Shown here: one piece after another, positions 7,176 to 14,523 of the stretch
Layout: every line of letters begins with the position of its first letter
Position numbering within the stretch: position 1 is the first letter of the stretch
Source of the DNA: ZC4RG25 sp041687075
Lineage (GTDB): Bacteria; Pseudomonadota; Alphaproteobacteria; Rhizobiales; Hyphomicrobiaceae
Direction: 5' to 3'
NCBI GenBank assembly: GCA_041687075.1
Contig: JAWLCO010000069.1
Span: 1-20,515, forward strand
Length of the DNA: 20,515 bases
The notes under the pieces: generated by a model
What the model saw: the letters and a program-made list of their open reading frames with translations, nothing else
Databases searched by the model: none
What the model was told of the DNA's origin: nothing
Made by a program: the position numbers and the translations under genes

Positions 7176-9188
7176 ATGGCGATCGGTGCGGTGCTCTCGT
7201 GCGTGGCGGCACTGCTTGCGCTCGCAGGGCTCGGCGTGGTCGTGCACAGCAGGCCCGGCGCCACTCGCTTCATCTACTCCGCATGCCTGGCTCTCTCCTC
7301 CGTCATCCTGATCGTTGCGGTCGTGCGGCTGTTGACGTGGCCCGGTCCGGATCCCGCAACCACCCTGCCCTTAGGCCTGCCGTGGATCGGTGCCCGCTTC
7401 CGCATTGATGCACTGTCGGCTTTCTTTCTGGCCGTCATCAATTTCGGTGCTGCTGCCGCGAGCCTCTATGCCCTCGGATACGGTGAGCACGAGGAGCACC
7501 CCGGCCGGGTGCTGCCGTTCTATCCGGCATTTCTTGCCGGGATGAACATCGTCATCCTCGCCGATGACGCCTTCAGCTTTCTCGTCGCCTGGGAGTTCAT
7601 GTCGCTGGCCTCGTGGGCGCTCGTCGTGGCGCACCATCAGGAGGCCGAGAACACGCGCGCCGGCTACATCTACCTGCTGATGGCGAGCTTCGGCACGCTG
7701 ACGCTGCTCCTCACCTTCGGCCTGCTTGCCGGCCCGGCCGGCGGTTACGGGTTCACTGATATCCGCGCGGCTGAGCACGCGGCCTGGCTGCCCGGCCTCG
7801 TCCTCGCGCTGGCGCTCATCGGCACTGGATCGAAGGCGGGTCTCGTGCCGCTACATGTCTGGCTGCCCCTTGCCCACCCTGCCGCGCCGAGCCACGTCTC
7901 GGCGCTGATGAGCGGCGTGATGACGAAGGTCGCCGTTTATGGGTTCGTGCGCATTACGTTCGATCTGCTCGGCGAGCCCTCCTGGTGGTGGAGCATCGTG
8001 GTGCTGGGGCTGGGCAGCATAACGGCGGTGCTGGGCGTGCTCTATGCACTGATGCAGCGCGACCTGAAGAAACTGCTCGCCTACAGCACGGTCGAGAATA
8101 TCGGCATCATCTTCATCGGGCTGGGCCTGGCGCTCGCCTTCAAGGCTTCTGGTTATGCCGCGCCTGCCGCCCTCGCTCTGACGGCCGCCCTCTTCCACGT
8201 TCTCAACCATTCCTTCTTCAAGAGCCTGCTGTTCTTCGGCGCTGGCGCCGTGCTCAACAGCACCGGCGAGCGCAACATCGAACGGCTCGGCGGCCTCATT
8301 CAGCGGATGCCGATCGTCGCCTTCCTGTTTCTCGGAGGCTGTCTCGCCATTGCGGCGCTGCCTCCCCTCAACGGCTTCGTTTCGGAGTGGCTGCTGTTCC
8401 AGGCGATCCTCCTGAGCCCGGACCTGCCGCAATGGGGCCTGAAGCTGACGATCCCCGCAGCGGGCGCGATGCTGGCCTTGGCGGCGGCACTTTCGGCGAC
8501 CTGCTTCGTCCGCGCCTTCGGCATCACCTTCCTCGGCCGGCCACGCTCGCCCGAAGCTCAGGCGGCGACCGAAACGGATCCGCTTTCTCGAGCCGGCATG
8601 TACGTGCTGCTCGGCGCGTGCCTCATCGCCGGCATCCTCCCCGGTCTGATCATCGACGGCATCGCGCCGGTCGTGCAGGCGCAAGTCGGCCTGACGATGC
8701 CGCCGCAAACCTCGAACGCCTGGCTCTCGATCATTCCGATCGCGGAGAGCCGCAGCTCCTACAACGGGCTGCTCGTCTTCGTCTTCATCATCATCTCGAC
8801 GATGCTCGCCGTGGAGGTCATCCATCGCTACGCCTCACGTGACCTGCGGCGCGCGCCTGCGTGGGACTGCGGCTTCCCGGAGCCAAGCCCCGCGACGCAG
8901 TACACGGCTGACAGCTTCGCGCAGCCGGTGCGGCGCGTGTTCGGCGAGTTCGCCTTCCTGGCGCGTGAGCGGGTGGACATGCCACCGCCCGGCGATCCGC
9001 GCCCGGCGACGCTCGATGTGCGTCTGGTCGACCTGATCTGGGAGCTTTTCTATGCGCCGATCCAAGGCTGGATCCAGTTTGCTGCCGAGAAGCTCAATCA
9101 CCTGCAGTTCCTGACCATTCGCCGGTACCTGAGCCTCGTGTTCCTGGCCTTGGTCCTTCTGCTGCTGATGGTGGCGATATGGCCCTGA
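7176..9188 (+). CDS. hyfB: HyfB-like proton-translocating membrane subunit (complex I NuoL/antiporter family)
   Basis: This 670-residue, highly hydrophobic protein has about 15 predicted membrane helices. It carries the antiporter-core features: a glutamate in VAWEFMS (Glu140), a helix-break lysine in GTGSKAGLVPLHVWLP (Lys220), LKKLLAYSTVENIG and NHSFFKSLLFFG. The C-terminal WDCGFPEPSP and QPVRRVFGEF are hallmarks of HyfB rather than NuoL. In hydrogenase-4 and related complexes this subunit conducts protons or Na+ through the membrane, driven by electron transfer in the peripheral arm. It begins the operon, has a GGAG before its ATG and overlaps the next gene by 10 bases, which implies translational coupling. 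Alternative: a stand-alone Mrp-like subunit; the following genes make that unlikely. Confidence 0.92.
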   Translation: MAIGAVLSCVAALLALAGLGVVVHSRPGATRFIYSACLALSSVILIVAVVRLLTWPGPDPATTLPLGLPWIGARFRIDALSAFFLAVINFGAAAASLYALGYGEHEEHPGRVLPFYPAFLAGMNIVILADDAFSFLVAWEFMSLASWALVVAHHQEAENTRAGYIYLLMASFGTLTLLLTFGLLAGPAGGYGFTDIRAAEHAAWLPGLVLALALIGTGSKAGLVPLHVWLPLAHPAAPSHVSALMSGVMTKVAVYGFVRITFDLLGEPSWWWSIVVLGLGSITAVLGVLYALMQRDLKKLLAYSTVENIGIIFIGLGLALAFKASGYAAPAALALTAALFHVLNHSFFKSLLFFGAGAVLNSTGERNIERLGGLIQRMPIVAFLFLGGCLAIAALPPLNGFVSEWLLFQAILLSPDLPQWGLKLTIPAAGAMLALAAALSATCFVRAFGITFLGRPRSPEAQAATETDPLSRAGMYVLLGACLIAGILPGLIIDGIAPVVQAQVGLTMPPQTSNAWLSIIPIAESRSSYNGLLVFVFIIISTMLAVEVIHRYASRDLRRAPAWDCGFPEPSPATQYTADSFAQPVRRVFGEFAFLARERVDMPPPGDPRPATLDVRLVDLIWELFYAPIQGWIQFAAEKLNHLQFLTIRRYLSLVFLALVLLLLMVAIWP

Positions 9189-10135
9189 TCCTCGATCTCA
9201 TCGTTCAGGGCGCGCAGATGCTGCTGGTGCTTCTGCTGGCGCCGCTGCTGCTCGGGTATACGCGGAAAGTGAAAGCGCGGCTGATGCGGCGGCGCGGTCC
9301 GCCCATCCTGCAGCCCTATCGTGATCTCATCCGCCTCTGCCGCAAGGAAGTGGTGCTGGCCGAGAACGCCTCCTGGCTGTTCCGCAGTGCGCCCTACATG
9401 ATTTTTGCGGCGACCTGGGTTGCCGCAGCACTGGTGCCGACGTTCGCCACCGGCCTGCATTTCAGTTGGACCGCGGACCTCATCGCCATCACCGCCCTGC
9501 TCGGCAGCGCGCGACTGTTCCTGGCGCTCGTCGGCATGGATGTCGGCACCAGCTTCGGCGGCATCGGCTCGAGCCGGGAGATGCTGTTCTCGTCCATTGC
9601 CGAGCCGGCGATGATCATGATCGTCTTCACGGTCGCGCTGATCGCGGGCTCGACGCAGCTCTCGACCATCGCCGACACGATGCTGACCGCCGATGTCGGC
9701 CTGCGCGTCTCGCTGGGGCTCGCGCTCGTCGGTCTCATCATCGTGGCGCTGGCCGAGAACGCGCGCATTCCCGTCGACAACCCGGCGACCCACCTCGAGC
9801 TGACCATGGTGCACGAGGCCATGGTACTCGAATACTCCGGCCGCCATCTCGCGGTGATCGAGCTCGCCGCGGCGTTGAAGCTGTTGCTCTACATCTCGAT
9901 CGTCGCCTGCATTTTTGTTCCCTGGGGCCTAGCCACGAACGGAGCCGGCGTTTCGGCTTTCGCCATGGGCCTCGTCACGTATCTCGGCAAGCTCGCCGTC
10001 GGGGGCTTCCTGCTCGCCTTCTTCGAAACCTCGATCGCCAAGATGCGGGTGTTCCGGGTGCCCGAGTTTCTCGGGACTGCGCTGATGCTCGGCTTCCTCG
10101 GCACCCTGTTGCTGTTCGTCTCGCGGAGCTTCTGA
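9179..10135 (+). CDS. hyfC: HyfC-like membrane subunit (NuoH family)
   Basis: The 318-residue protein belongs to the NuoH/HycD/HyfC family, the membrane subunit that connects the peripheral arm to the antiporter-like subunits. Visible are the first helix followed by RRRGPPILQPYRDLIRLCRKE, several hydrophobic helices, and the conserved cytoplasmic loop AENARIPVDNPATHLELTMVHEAMVLEYSG (about 197-226, quoted in part), which carries acidic residues matching those of NuoH near the quinone chamber. The C-terminal KMRVFRVPEFL is also typical. It is translationally linked to both neighbours: its start lies in the hyfB-like gene and its stop overlaps the next start (TGATG). Confidence 0.92.
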   Translation: MALILDLIVQGAQMLLVLLLAPLLLGYTRKVKARLMRRRGPPILQPYRDLIRLCRKEVVLAENASWLFRSAPYMIFAATWVAAALVPTFATGLHFSWTADLIAITALLGSARLFLALVGMDVGTSFGGIGSSREMLFSSIAEPAMIMIVFTVALIAGSTQLSTIADTMLTADVGLRVSLGLALVGLIIVALAENARIPVDNPATHLELTMVHEAMVLEYSGRHLAVIELAAALKLLLYISIVACIFVPWGLATNGAGVSAFAMGLVTYLGKLAVGGFLLAFFETSIAKMRVFRVPEFLGTALMLGFLGTLLLFVSRSF

Positions 10136-10797
10136 TGGAGCCGTTCGCACTCGATATCGCCCACATGCTGGCCGGCGGGCTGGTGCTGGTCAGCTTCATG
10201 CTGCTCTACCAGGACCGCATGTTCGGGCTGCTCAACGTGTTCGCGCTGCACGCCATCGTGCTGTCGCTCTCGATCGCGTGGCAGGCCTACGTACAGGATG
10301 CGCCGCACCTGTTCATTCCGGCGGCGATCGCACTGGTGCTCAAGGGCATCATCATCCCGGTCGCGCTGCACCGGGTCGTCGTGAAGCTCGACATCCACCG
10401 TCAGATCGAAACGGTCGGCGGCATCGGCCCGACGATGCTCGCAGGGCTGGGCCTCGTCGCACTGTCGATGGTGGTGATGCTGCGCGCGACCGAAGCGGCC
10501 GATCCGCTGGCGCGGGAGGACCTGGCGTTTGCGCTGTCGGTCATCCTGCTTGGCCTGCTGATGATGGTCACGCGCCGAAACGCCGTCAGTCAGGTCGTTG
10601 GATTTCTGTCCATCGAGAACGGACTGATTCTCGCCGCCACCGGCGCCAAGGGCATGCCGCTCGTCGTCGAAATCAGCGTCGCCTTCTCCGTCATCGTTGC
10701 CTTCATCGTGATCGGCGTCTTCCTGTTCCGCATTCGTGAGCGCTTCGACACCGTCGACATTCGCGCACTCGATGAGTTCCGGGGTGAGCGCCAATGA
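10135..10797 (+). CDS. hyfE: HyfE-like membrane subunit
   Basis: This 220-residue, hydrophobic protein matches hydrogenase-4 component E, whose C-terminal half resembles NuoK. About seven helices are visible; SQVVGFLSIENGLILAA carries the conserved glutamate of NuoK-like helices, and RIRERFDTVDIRALDEFRGERQ closes the protein with a charged tail. HyfE is absent from formate hydrogenlyase-1 (Hyc) and so marks the hydrogenase-4-like lineage. The ATG at 10135 overlaps the previous stop by one base; an open frame extends upstream within the hyfC-like gene but is not coding. The last four bases overlap the start of the next gene. Confidence 0.92.
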   Translation: MEPFALDIAHMLAGGLVLVSFMLLYQDRMFGLLNVFALHAIVLSLSIAWQAYVQDAPHLFIPAAIALVLKGIIIPVALHRVVVKLDIHRQIETVGGIGPTMLAGLGLVALSMVVMLRATEAADPLAREDLAFALSVILLGLLMMVTRRNAVSQVVGFLSIENGLILAATGAKGMPLVVEISVAFSVIVAFIVIGVFLFRIRERFDTVDIRALDEFRGERQ

Positions 10798-12257
10798 GCG
10801 AATTCTCCGTGGCCGATATCGCGCTCGAACCTGTGACGGCGCTGCTGCTCATTCCCGGCATTTCCGCAATCATTCTCGCCCTGCTGCCGGGCTACAGGCT
10901 GACGGCGCGGCTCAACGTGTTCTCGGCGGGTCTGACCTTCCTCGCCTCGCTTTGGCTGCTGGTGGTCCGGCCGGAGACCGGCAATTACCTGCTGGTGGAC
11001 GATCTCAACATCGTCTTCGTCGTTCTCGGCACTTTCGTCGGCTTCACGACGAGCGTGTTCAGCGCCAGCTACATCGGCCACGAGCTGGAGATCGGGCGAC
11101 TGACGCCGGCGAACCTGCGCTTCTATCACGCCATGTATCAGGCGCTGATGTTCGCCATGAACCTTGCGCTGCTAGCCAACAACATCGGCCTGATGTGGGT
11201 GGCCGTCGAGCTGGCGACACTCACCACCGTGCTGATGGTCGGCATCTATCGCACGCACGAGGCGCTGGAAGCGGCCTGGAAGTACTTCATCCTCGGCAGC
11301 GTCGGCATTGCGCTCGCGCTGTTCGGCACGATCCTCGTCTACATGACGGCGCAGCCCGTCGTGGGCTCCGGCCACGACGCGATGGTGTGGACGTCGCTGA
11401 TGGAGAAGGCGGCCGAGTTCAGCCCGGATATGCTGAACCTCGCCTTCATATTCCTGATGCTCGGCTACGGCACCAAGGTCGGCCTCGCGCCGCTGCACGC
11501 CTGGCTGCCCGACGCGCACGCGGAAGGCCCGACGCCGATCTCGGCAGTCCTTTCAGGACTGCTGCTGAACGTGGCGCTCTACGCGGTGCTCCGTTTCAAG
11601 ATGCTGCTGGCCGCGAACCCGGAGGCCATTTCGCCCGGACCGCTGATGGTCGTGCTCGGCCTCGTCTCGCTGATCTTCGCGGCGTTCATGCTCTACCGCC
11701 GGCGCGACATCAAACGCATGTTCGCCTACTCGTCCATCGAGCACATGGGCATCATCACGTTTGCGTTCGGCATGGGCGGCCCGCTCGCGAACTTCGCCGG
11801 GCTGCTGCACATGACCATGCACAGCCTCACCAAGTCGGCGATTTTCTTCGCCGTCGGCCATGTCGCCCAGGTGAAGGGCACGCAGAAGCTGGCGGAAATT
11901 CGCGGGCTGACGCAGAGCCACCCTGTGCTCGGCTGGGGGCTGGTGATCGGCGTCGTGGCCATCGCAGGATTGCCGCCGCTCGGCATTTTCATGAGCGAGT
12001 TTCTGATCGTCAGCTCGACATTCGCCCGCGAGCCGTTGCTTGCCGTTCCGCTGGTGTTCGGGTTGCTGGTGGCATTCGGCGCGCTCGTGCTCAGGATGAG
12101 CGACATCGCTTTCGGCAAGCCGACCGGCAACATGGGTGCCGTCGAAGCCTCATACGTGCCGCTCTTTGCGCATCTGGCACTGGTGCTCGCCGCCGGCATC
12201 TATCTGCCGGGTCCACTCGTCGCCTGGTTCCAGAACGTGGCGCGGCTGCTCGGATAG
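10794..12257 (+). CDS. hyfF: HyfF-like proton-translocating membrane subunit (antiporter family)
   Basis: The 487-residue protein is the second antiporter-like subunit, with about 14 helices. Core residues are Glu139 in VAVELATLT, Lys228 in GYGTKVGLAPLHAWLPDAH, the DIKRMFAYSSIEHMGI segment with its histidine, and HSLTKSAIFFAVGH. These match HyfF and the NuoM/NuoN-type channel units. Together with the hyfB-like subunit it gives the complex two full proton or Na+ half-channels. It overlaps the hyfE-like gene by four bases (ATGA) and is four bases ahead of the large-subunit gene. It could be mistaken for NuoN, but operon position and best-recognised pattern point to HyfF. Confidence 0.92.
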   Translation: MSEFSVADIALEPVTALLLIPGISAIILALLPGYRLTARLNVFSAGLTFLASLWLLVVRPETGNYLLVDDLNIVFVVLGTFVGFTTSVFSASYIGHELEIGRLTPANLRFYHAMYQALMFAMNLALLANNIGLMWVAVELATLTTVLMVGIYRTHEALEAAWKYFILGSVGIALALFGTILVYMTAQPVVGSGHDAMVWTSLMEKAAEFSPDMLNLAFIFLMLGYGTKVGLAPLHAWLPDAHAEGPTPISAVLSGLLLNVALYAVLRFKMLLAANPEAISPGPLMVVLGLVSLIFAAFMLYRRRDIKRMFAYSSIEHMGIITFAFGMGGPLANFAGLLHMTMHSLTKSAIFFAVGHVAQVKGTQKLAEIRGLTQSHPVLGWGLVIGVVAIAGLPPLGIFMSEFLIVSSTFAREPLLAVPLVFGLLVAFGALVLRMSDIAFGKPTGNMGAVEASYVPLFAHLALVLAAGIYLPGPLVAWFQNVARLLG

Positions 12258-12261
12258 TGAG

Positions 12262-13788
12262 ATGACCTTACGAGAGGACATACTGCAGAGAGTGGCGCCC
12301 GCACCGCAGCAGCCGTGGCCGCGCGTGGTGGTCGCCGAAGACGTGTGGCGGCGCTGCGCACGCGAGCTCGGCGCCGGCAACGCTACGCTGCTCGGCTACT
12401 GGAGCGACGGCGAAGCCGTTCACATGGCGCTGATCAAATCGGAGGCCGGGACCCAGACGGGGGAACCGTTCGTGGTCAGCCTGCCCTGCACCGAGGAGCG
12501 CTTTCCTTCCGTCGCGAGCGTCCATCCGCCCGCGTTGCGGCTCGAGCGGACCATCCGCGACATGTTCGGGCTCATGCCCGTTGGCCTGCAGGACAAGCGC
12601 CCCTGGCTCGACCACGGCCGCTGGGGCGTCCAGCACCCGCACGGCCTGGCTCGGAGCGCCCTGTCCGACGGTTTTGACTACGCGTTCCTTCCGGCCGAAG
12701 GCCCGCCGATGCACCAGATCGCGGTCGGCCCCGTGCACGCGGGCATCATTGAGCCCGGGCATTTTCGCTTCACAGCCAGCGGCGAGACCGTCGTGCGGCT
12801 GGAGCAGCGGCTCGGCTACGTGCACAAGGGCACGGAGTCATTGATGGTCGGCGCTCCGATCGATCGCGCCGCCAAACTGGCGGGGCGTGTATCGGGTGAC
12901 AGCACCGTGGCGTATGCTCTCGCCTTCGCGCGCGCAGTTGAGGCCGCAATCAGCCTCGAAGTGCCGCCGCGTGCCGTTTGGCTCCGCGCCATCATGGCCG
13001 AGCTGGAACGCCTCGCAAACCACCTCGGCGACATCGGCGCCATCTGCAACGATGCGGCATTCGCATTGATGCTCGCCCACTGCGGTGCGCTGCGCGAGCG
13101 GGTGCTGCGTACCGCTGACGTGTGCTTCGGCCATCGACTGATGATGGACCGCGTCGTGCCGGGCGGCGTCGCCCGCGATCTCGAGGCGGATGGTGCCGAT
13201 GCGATCCGATCCTTGATCGCCGACATCCGCAGGCACTTTCCCGAGCTGGTCGAGCTCTATGACAACACCACCTCGCTGCAGGATCGCACCGTCACGACCG
13301 GCATTCTGAACCCCGGACTGGCACACCAGTACGGGGCAGGCGGTTATGTGGGCCGTGCCTCGGGCCGCAGTTTCGATGCGCGGCGTCTGCCTGGTTACCC
13401 GCCTTACCCGGAGCTCTCCTTCGAGGTTCCCGTCAGGACCGCGGGCGATGTCGACGCGCGCGTGTGGATCCGTATCGACGAGGTTTACCAGAGCCTTTCG
13501 CTCATCGAGCAATGCCTGGAGCGGCTTCCTTCCGGACGGGTGCAGGCTCGAGTCGACGCCGCGAACGCAGGCCCGGGCGAAGGTATCGCGCTGGTCGAGG
13601 GCTTCCGCGGCGACATTCTGGTTTGGGTCCGCATGGCCGAGAACGGCACGGTGGCACGCTGCCACCTGCGCGATCCGTCCTGGTTTCAGTGGCCGACGCT
13701 CGAGGCAGCCATCGAGGGCAACATCGTCGCGGATTTCCCGCTCATCAACAAGTCATTCAACTTGGCCTATTCAGGGCATGATCTCTGA
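12262..13788 (+). CDS. hyfG: HyfG-like large subunit (NuoC-NuoD fusion) lacking the NiFe ligands
   Basis: The 508-residue protein is a fusion. Residues 1-about 135 are NuoC-like (LERTIRDMFGL) and the rest is NuoD/large-subunit-like (GPVHAGIIEPGHFRF, YVHKGTESL, ELERLANHLGDI, RLMMDRVVPGG, DEVYQSLSLIEQCL). In true group 4 hydrogenases the NiFe centre is held by CGIC and DPCxxC. Here the first site reads RVSGDS (Ser211 and Ser214 in place of both cysteines) and the second reads DPSWFQW (Ser473, Trp in place of the last cysteine). All four nickel ligands are therefore lost, so hydrogen cannot be the substrate. This is the pattern of energy-converting hydrogenase-related (Ehr) complexes, described between group 4 hydrogenases and complex I. 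Whether it binds quinone, as NuoD does, is unknown. Confidence 0.9.
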   Translation: MTLREDILQRVAPAPQQPWPRVVVAEDVWRRCARELGAGNATLLGYWSDGEAVHMALIKSEAGTQTGEPFVVSLPCTEERFPSVASVHPPALRLERTIRDMFGLMPVGLQDKRPWLDHGRWGVQHPHGLARSALSDGFDYAFLPAEGPPMHQIAVGPVHAGIIEPGHFRFTASGETVVRLEQRLGYVHKGTESLMVGAPIDRAAKLAGRVSGDSTVAYALAFARAVEAAISLEVPPRAVWLRAIMAELERLANHLGDIGAICNDAAFALMLAHCGALRERVLRTADVCFGHRLMMDRVVPGGVARDLEADGADAIRSLIADIRRHFPELVELYDNTTSLQDRTVTTGILNPGLAHQYGAGGYVGRASGRSFDARRLPGYPPYPELSFEVPVRTAGDVDARVWIRIDEVYQSLSLIEQCLERLPSGRVQARVDAANAGPGEGIALVEGFRGDILVWVRMAENGTVARCHLRDPSWFQWPTLEAAIEGNIVADFPLINKSFNLAYSGHDL

Positions 13789-13794
13789 GGGCGG

Positions 13795-13875
13795 ATGGTG
13801 GCTGACATCTCAACTCACAACAAACTCGTTATCCCCGAGCCGCACCCGTGCACCGGGATGACCGGGCTTCGTTGA
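13795..13875 (+). CDS. Possible 26-residue peptide between the large- and small-subunit genes
   Basis: An ATG at 13795 follows GAGGGCGG closely and opens a 26-codon frame ending at 13875. It fills the 107-base gap between the hyfG-like and hyfI-like genes, the place where related operons often have hyfH, a ferredoxin subunit. The peptide has one cysteine and no CxxCxxC, so it is not a shortened ferredoxin. It is probably spurious or a translation-coupling leader. Confidence 0.15.
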   Translation: MVADISTHNKLVIPEPHPCTGMTGLR

Positions 13876-13895
13876 AAATCCGTTTGAAGGCATAA

Positions 13896-14426
13896 ATGCG
13901 CAAGCTTCTGTTCAAGAATCTGGTCCAACGCCCACTGACGGAGCCCCGTCCTCCGGCTGACGATGCCATGCTGGCGGAGTTGGCGGAGCGGCTCCAATCG
14001 TCATCGCGGCGGGTGCTCGGCCGCAGCCTGTCCATCCGCGACGTCGATGCGGGGTCCTGCAACGGCTGCGAGCTCGAGATCCACGCGCTCAACAACGTTT
14101 ATTATGATCTCGAGCGCTTCGGCCTCCGCTTCGTGGCGTCACCGCGCCACGCCGACGTGCTGCTGGTGACAGGACCCGTCACGAAGAACATGCGCGAGGC
14201 CCTGGAGCGGACCTATAACGCCACGCCCGATCCGAAGTGGGTCGTGGCTGTCGGCGACTGCGCGGTGGATGGCGGACTTTTCGCCGGCAGCTATGCTTGT
14301 GTCGGCGGGGTGTCGCAGGTCATCCCGGTCGACCTGCACATCCGTGGTTGCCCGCCGAGCCCGACGGCGCTCCTCAAAGGTCTGATTGCGCTCGTCGAGA
14401 GCAAGGAAGTGGTCGGCGCCCGGTGA
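13896..14426 (+). CDS. hyfI: HyfI-like iron-sulfur subunit (NuoB family)
   Basis: This 176-residue NuoB/HyfI-family protein keeps all ligands for the proximal [4Fe-4S] cluster (N2 type): Cys55 and Cys58 in GSCNGCELE, Cys122 in VGDCAVDGG and Cys152 in RGCPPSP. The CxxC spacing is that of hydrogenase small subunits rather than the CC pair of complex I. With the NiFe site gone in the partner, electrons would pass between this cluster and an unknown site at the interface. A stop codon lies immediately before ATG 13896, which fixes the start; GAAGG at 13886-13890 is the ribosome site. The gap of 107 bases to the previous gene is the largest in the operon. No HyfH/NuoI ferredoxin gene follows; the next gene is the kinase, on the other strand. 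Confidence 0.93.
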   Translation: MRKLLFKNLVQRPLTEPRPPADDAMLAELAERLQSSSRRVLGRSLSIRDVDAGSCNGCELEIHALNNVYYDLERFGLRFVASPRHADVLLVTGPVTKNMREALERTYNATPDPKWVVAVGDCAVDGGLFAGSYACVGGVSQVIPVDLHIRGCPPSPTALLKGLIALVESKEVVGAR

Positions 14427-14523
14427 GCGGTCCGCGACTCATTCCGTAGTTCCAGCAGCGCCGTCGCAAGAAATCGTAGCGCTGATTCGGGGCTCCATCG
14501 CCGTATCGGACAGATCGATCGAA

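Noticed and set aside
7851..8825. Long minus-strand open frame opposite the hyfB-like gene
   Set aside because: Composition is dominated by Arg, Asp, Glu, Gln and His, as expected for the antisense of a membrane-protein gene in GC-rich DNA; the plus-strand protein is clearly real.
9466..10134. Upstream extension of the hyfE-like frame within the hyfC-like gene
   Set aside because: It is the shifted frame of a real membrane gene; the HyfE pattern starts at the ATG at 10135.
12262..14426. Functional NiFe hydrogenase or formate hydrogenlyase
   Set aside because: All four nickel-binding cysteines of the large subunit are replaced, there is no ferredoxin subunit and no maturation or formate dehydrogenase gene in the window.
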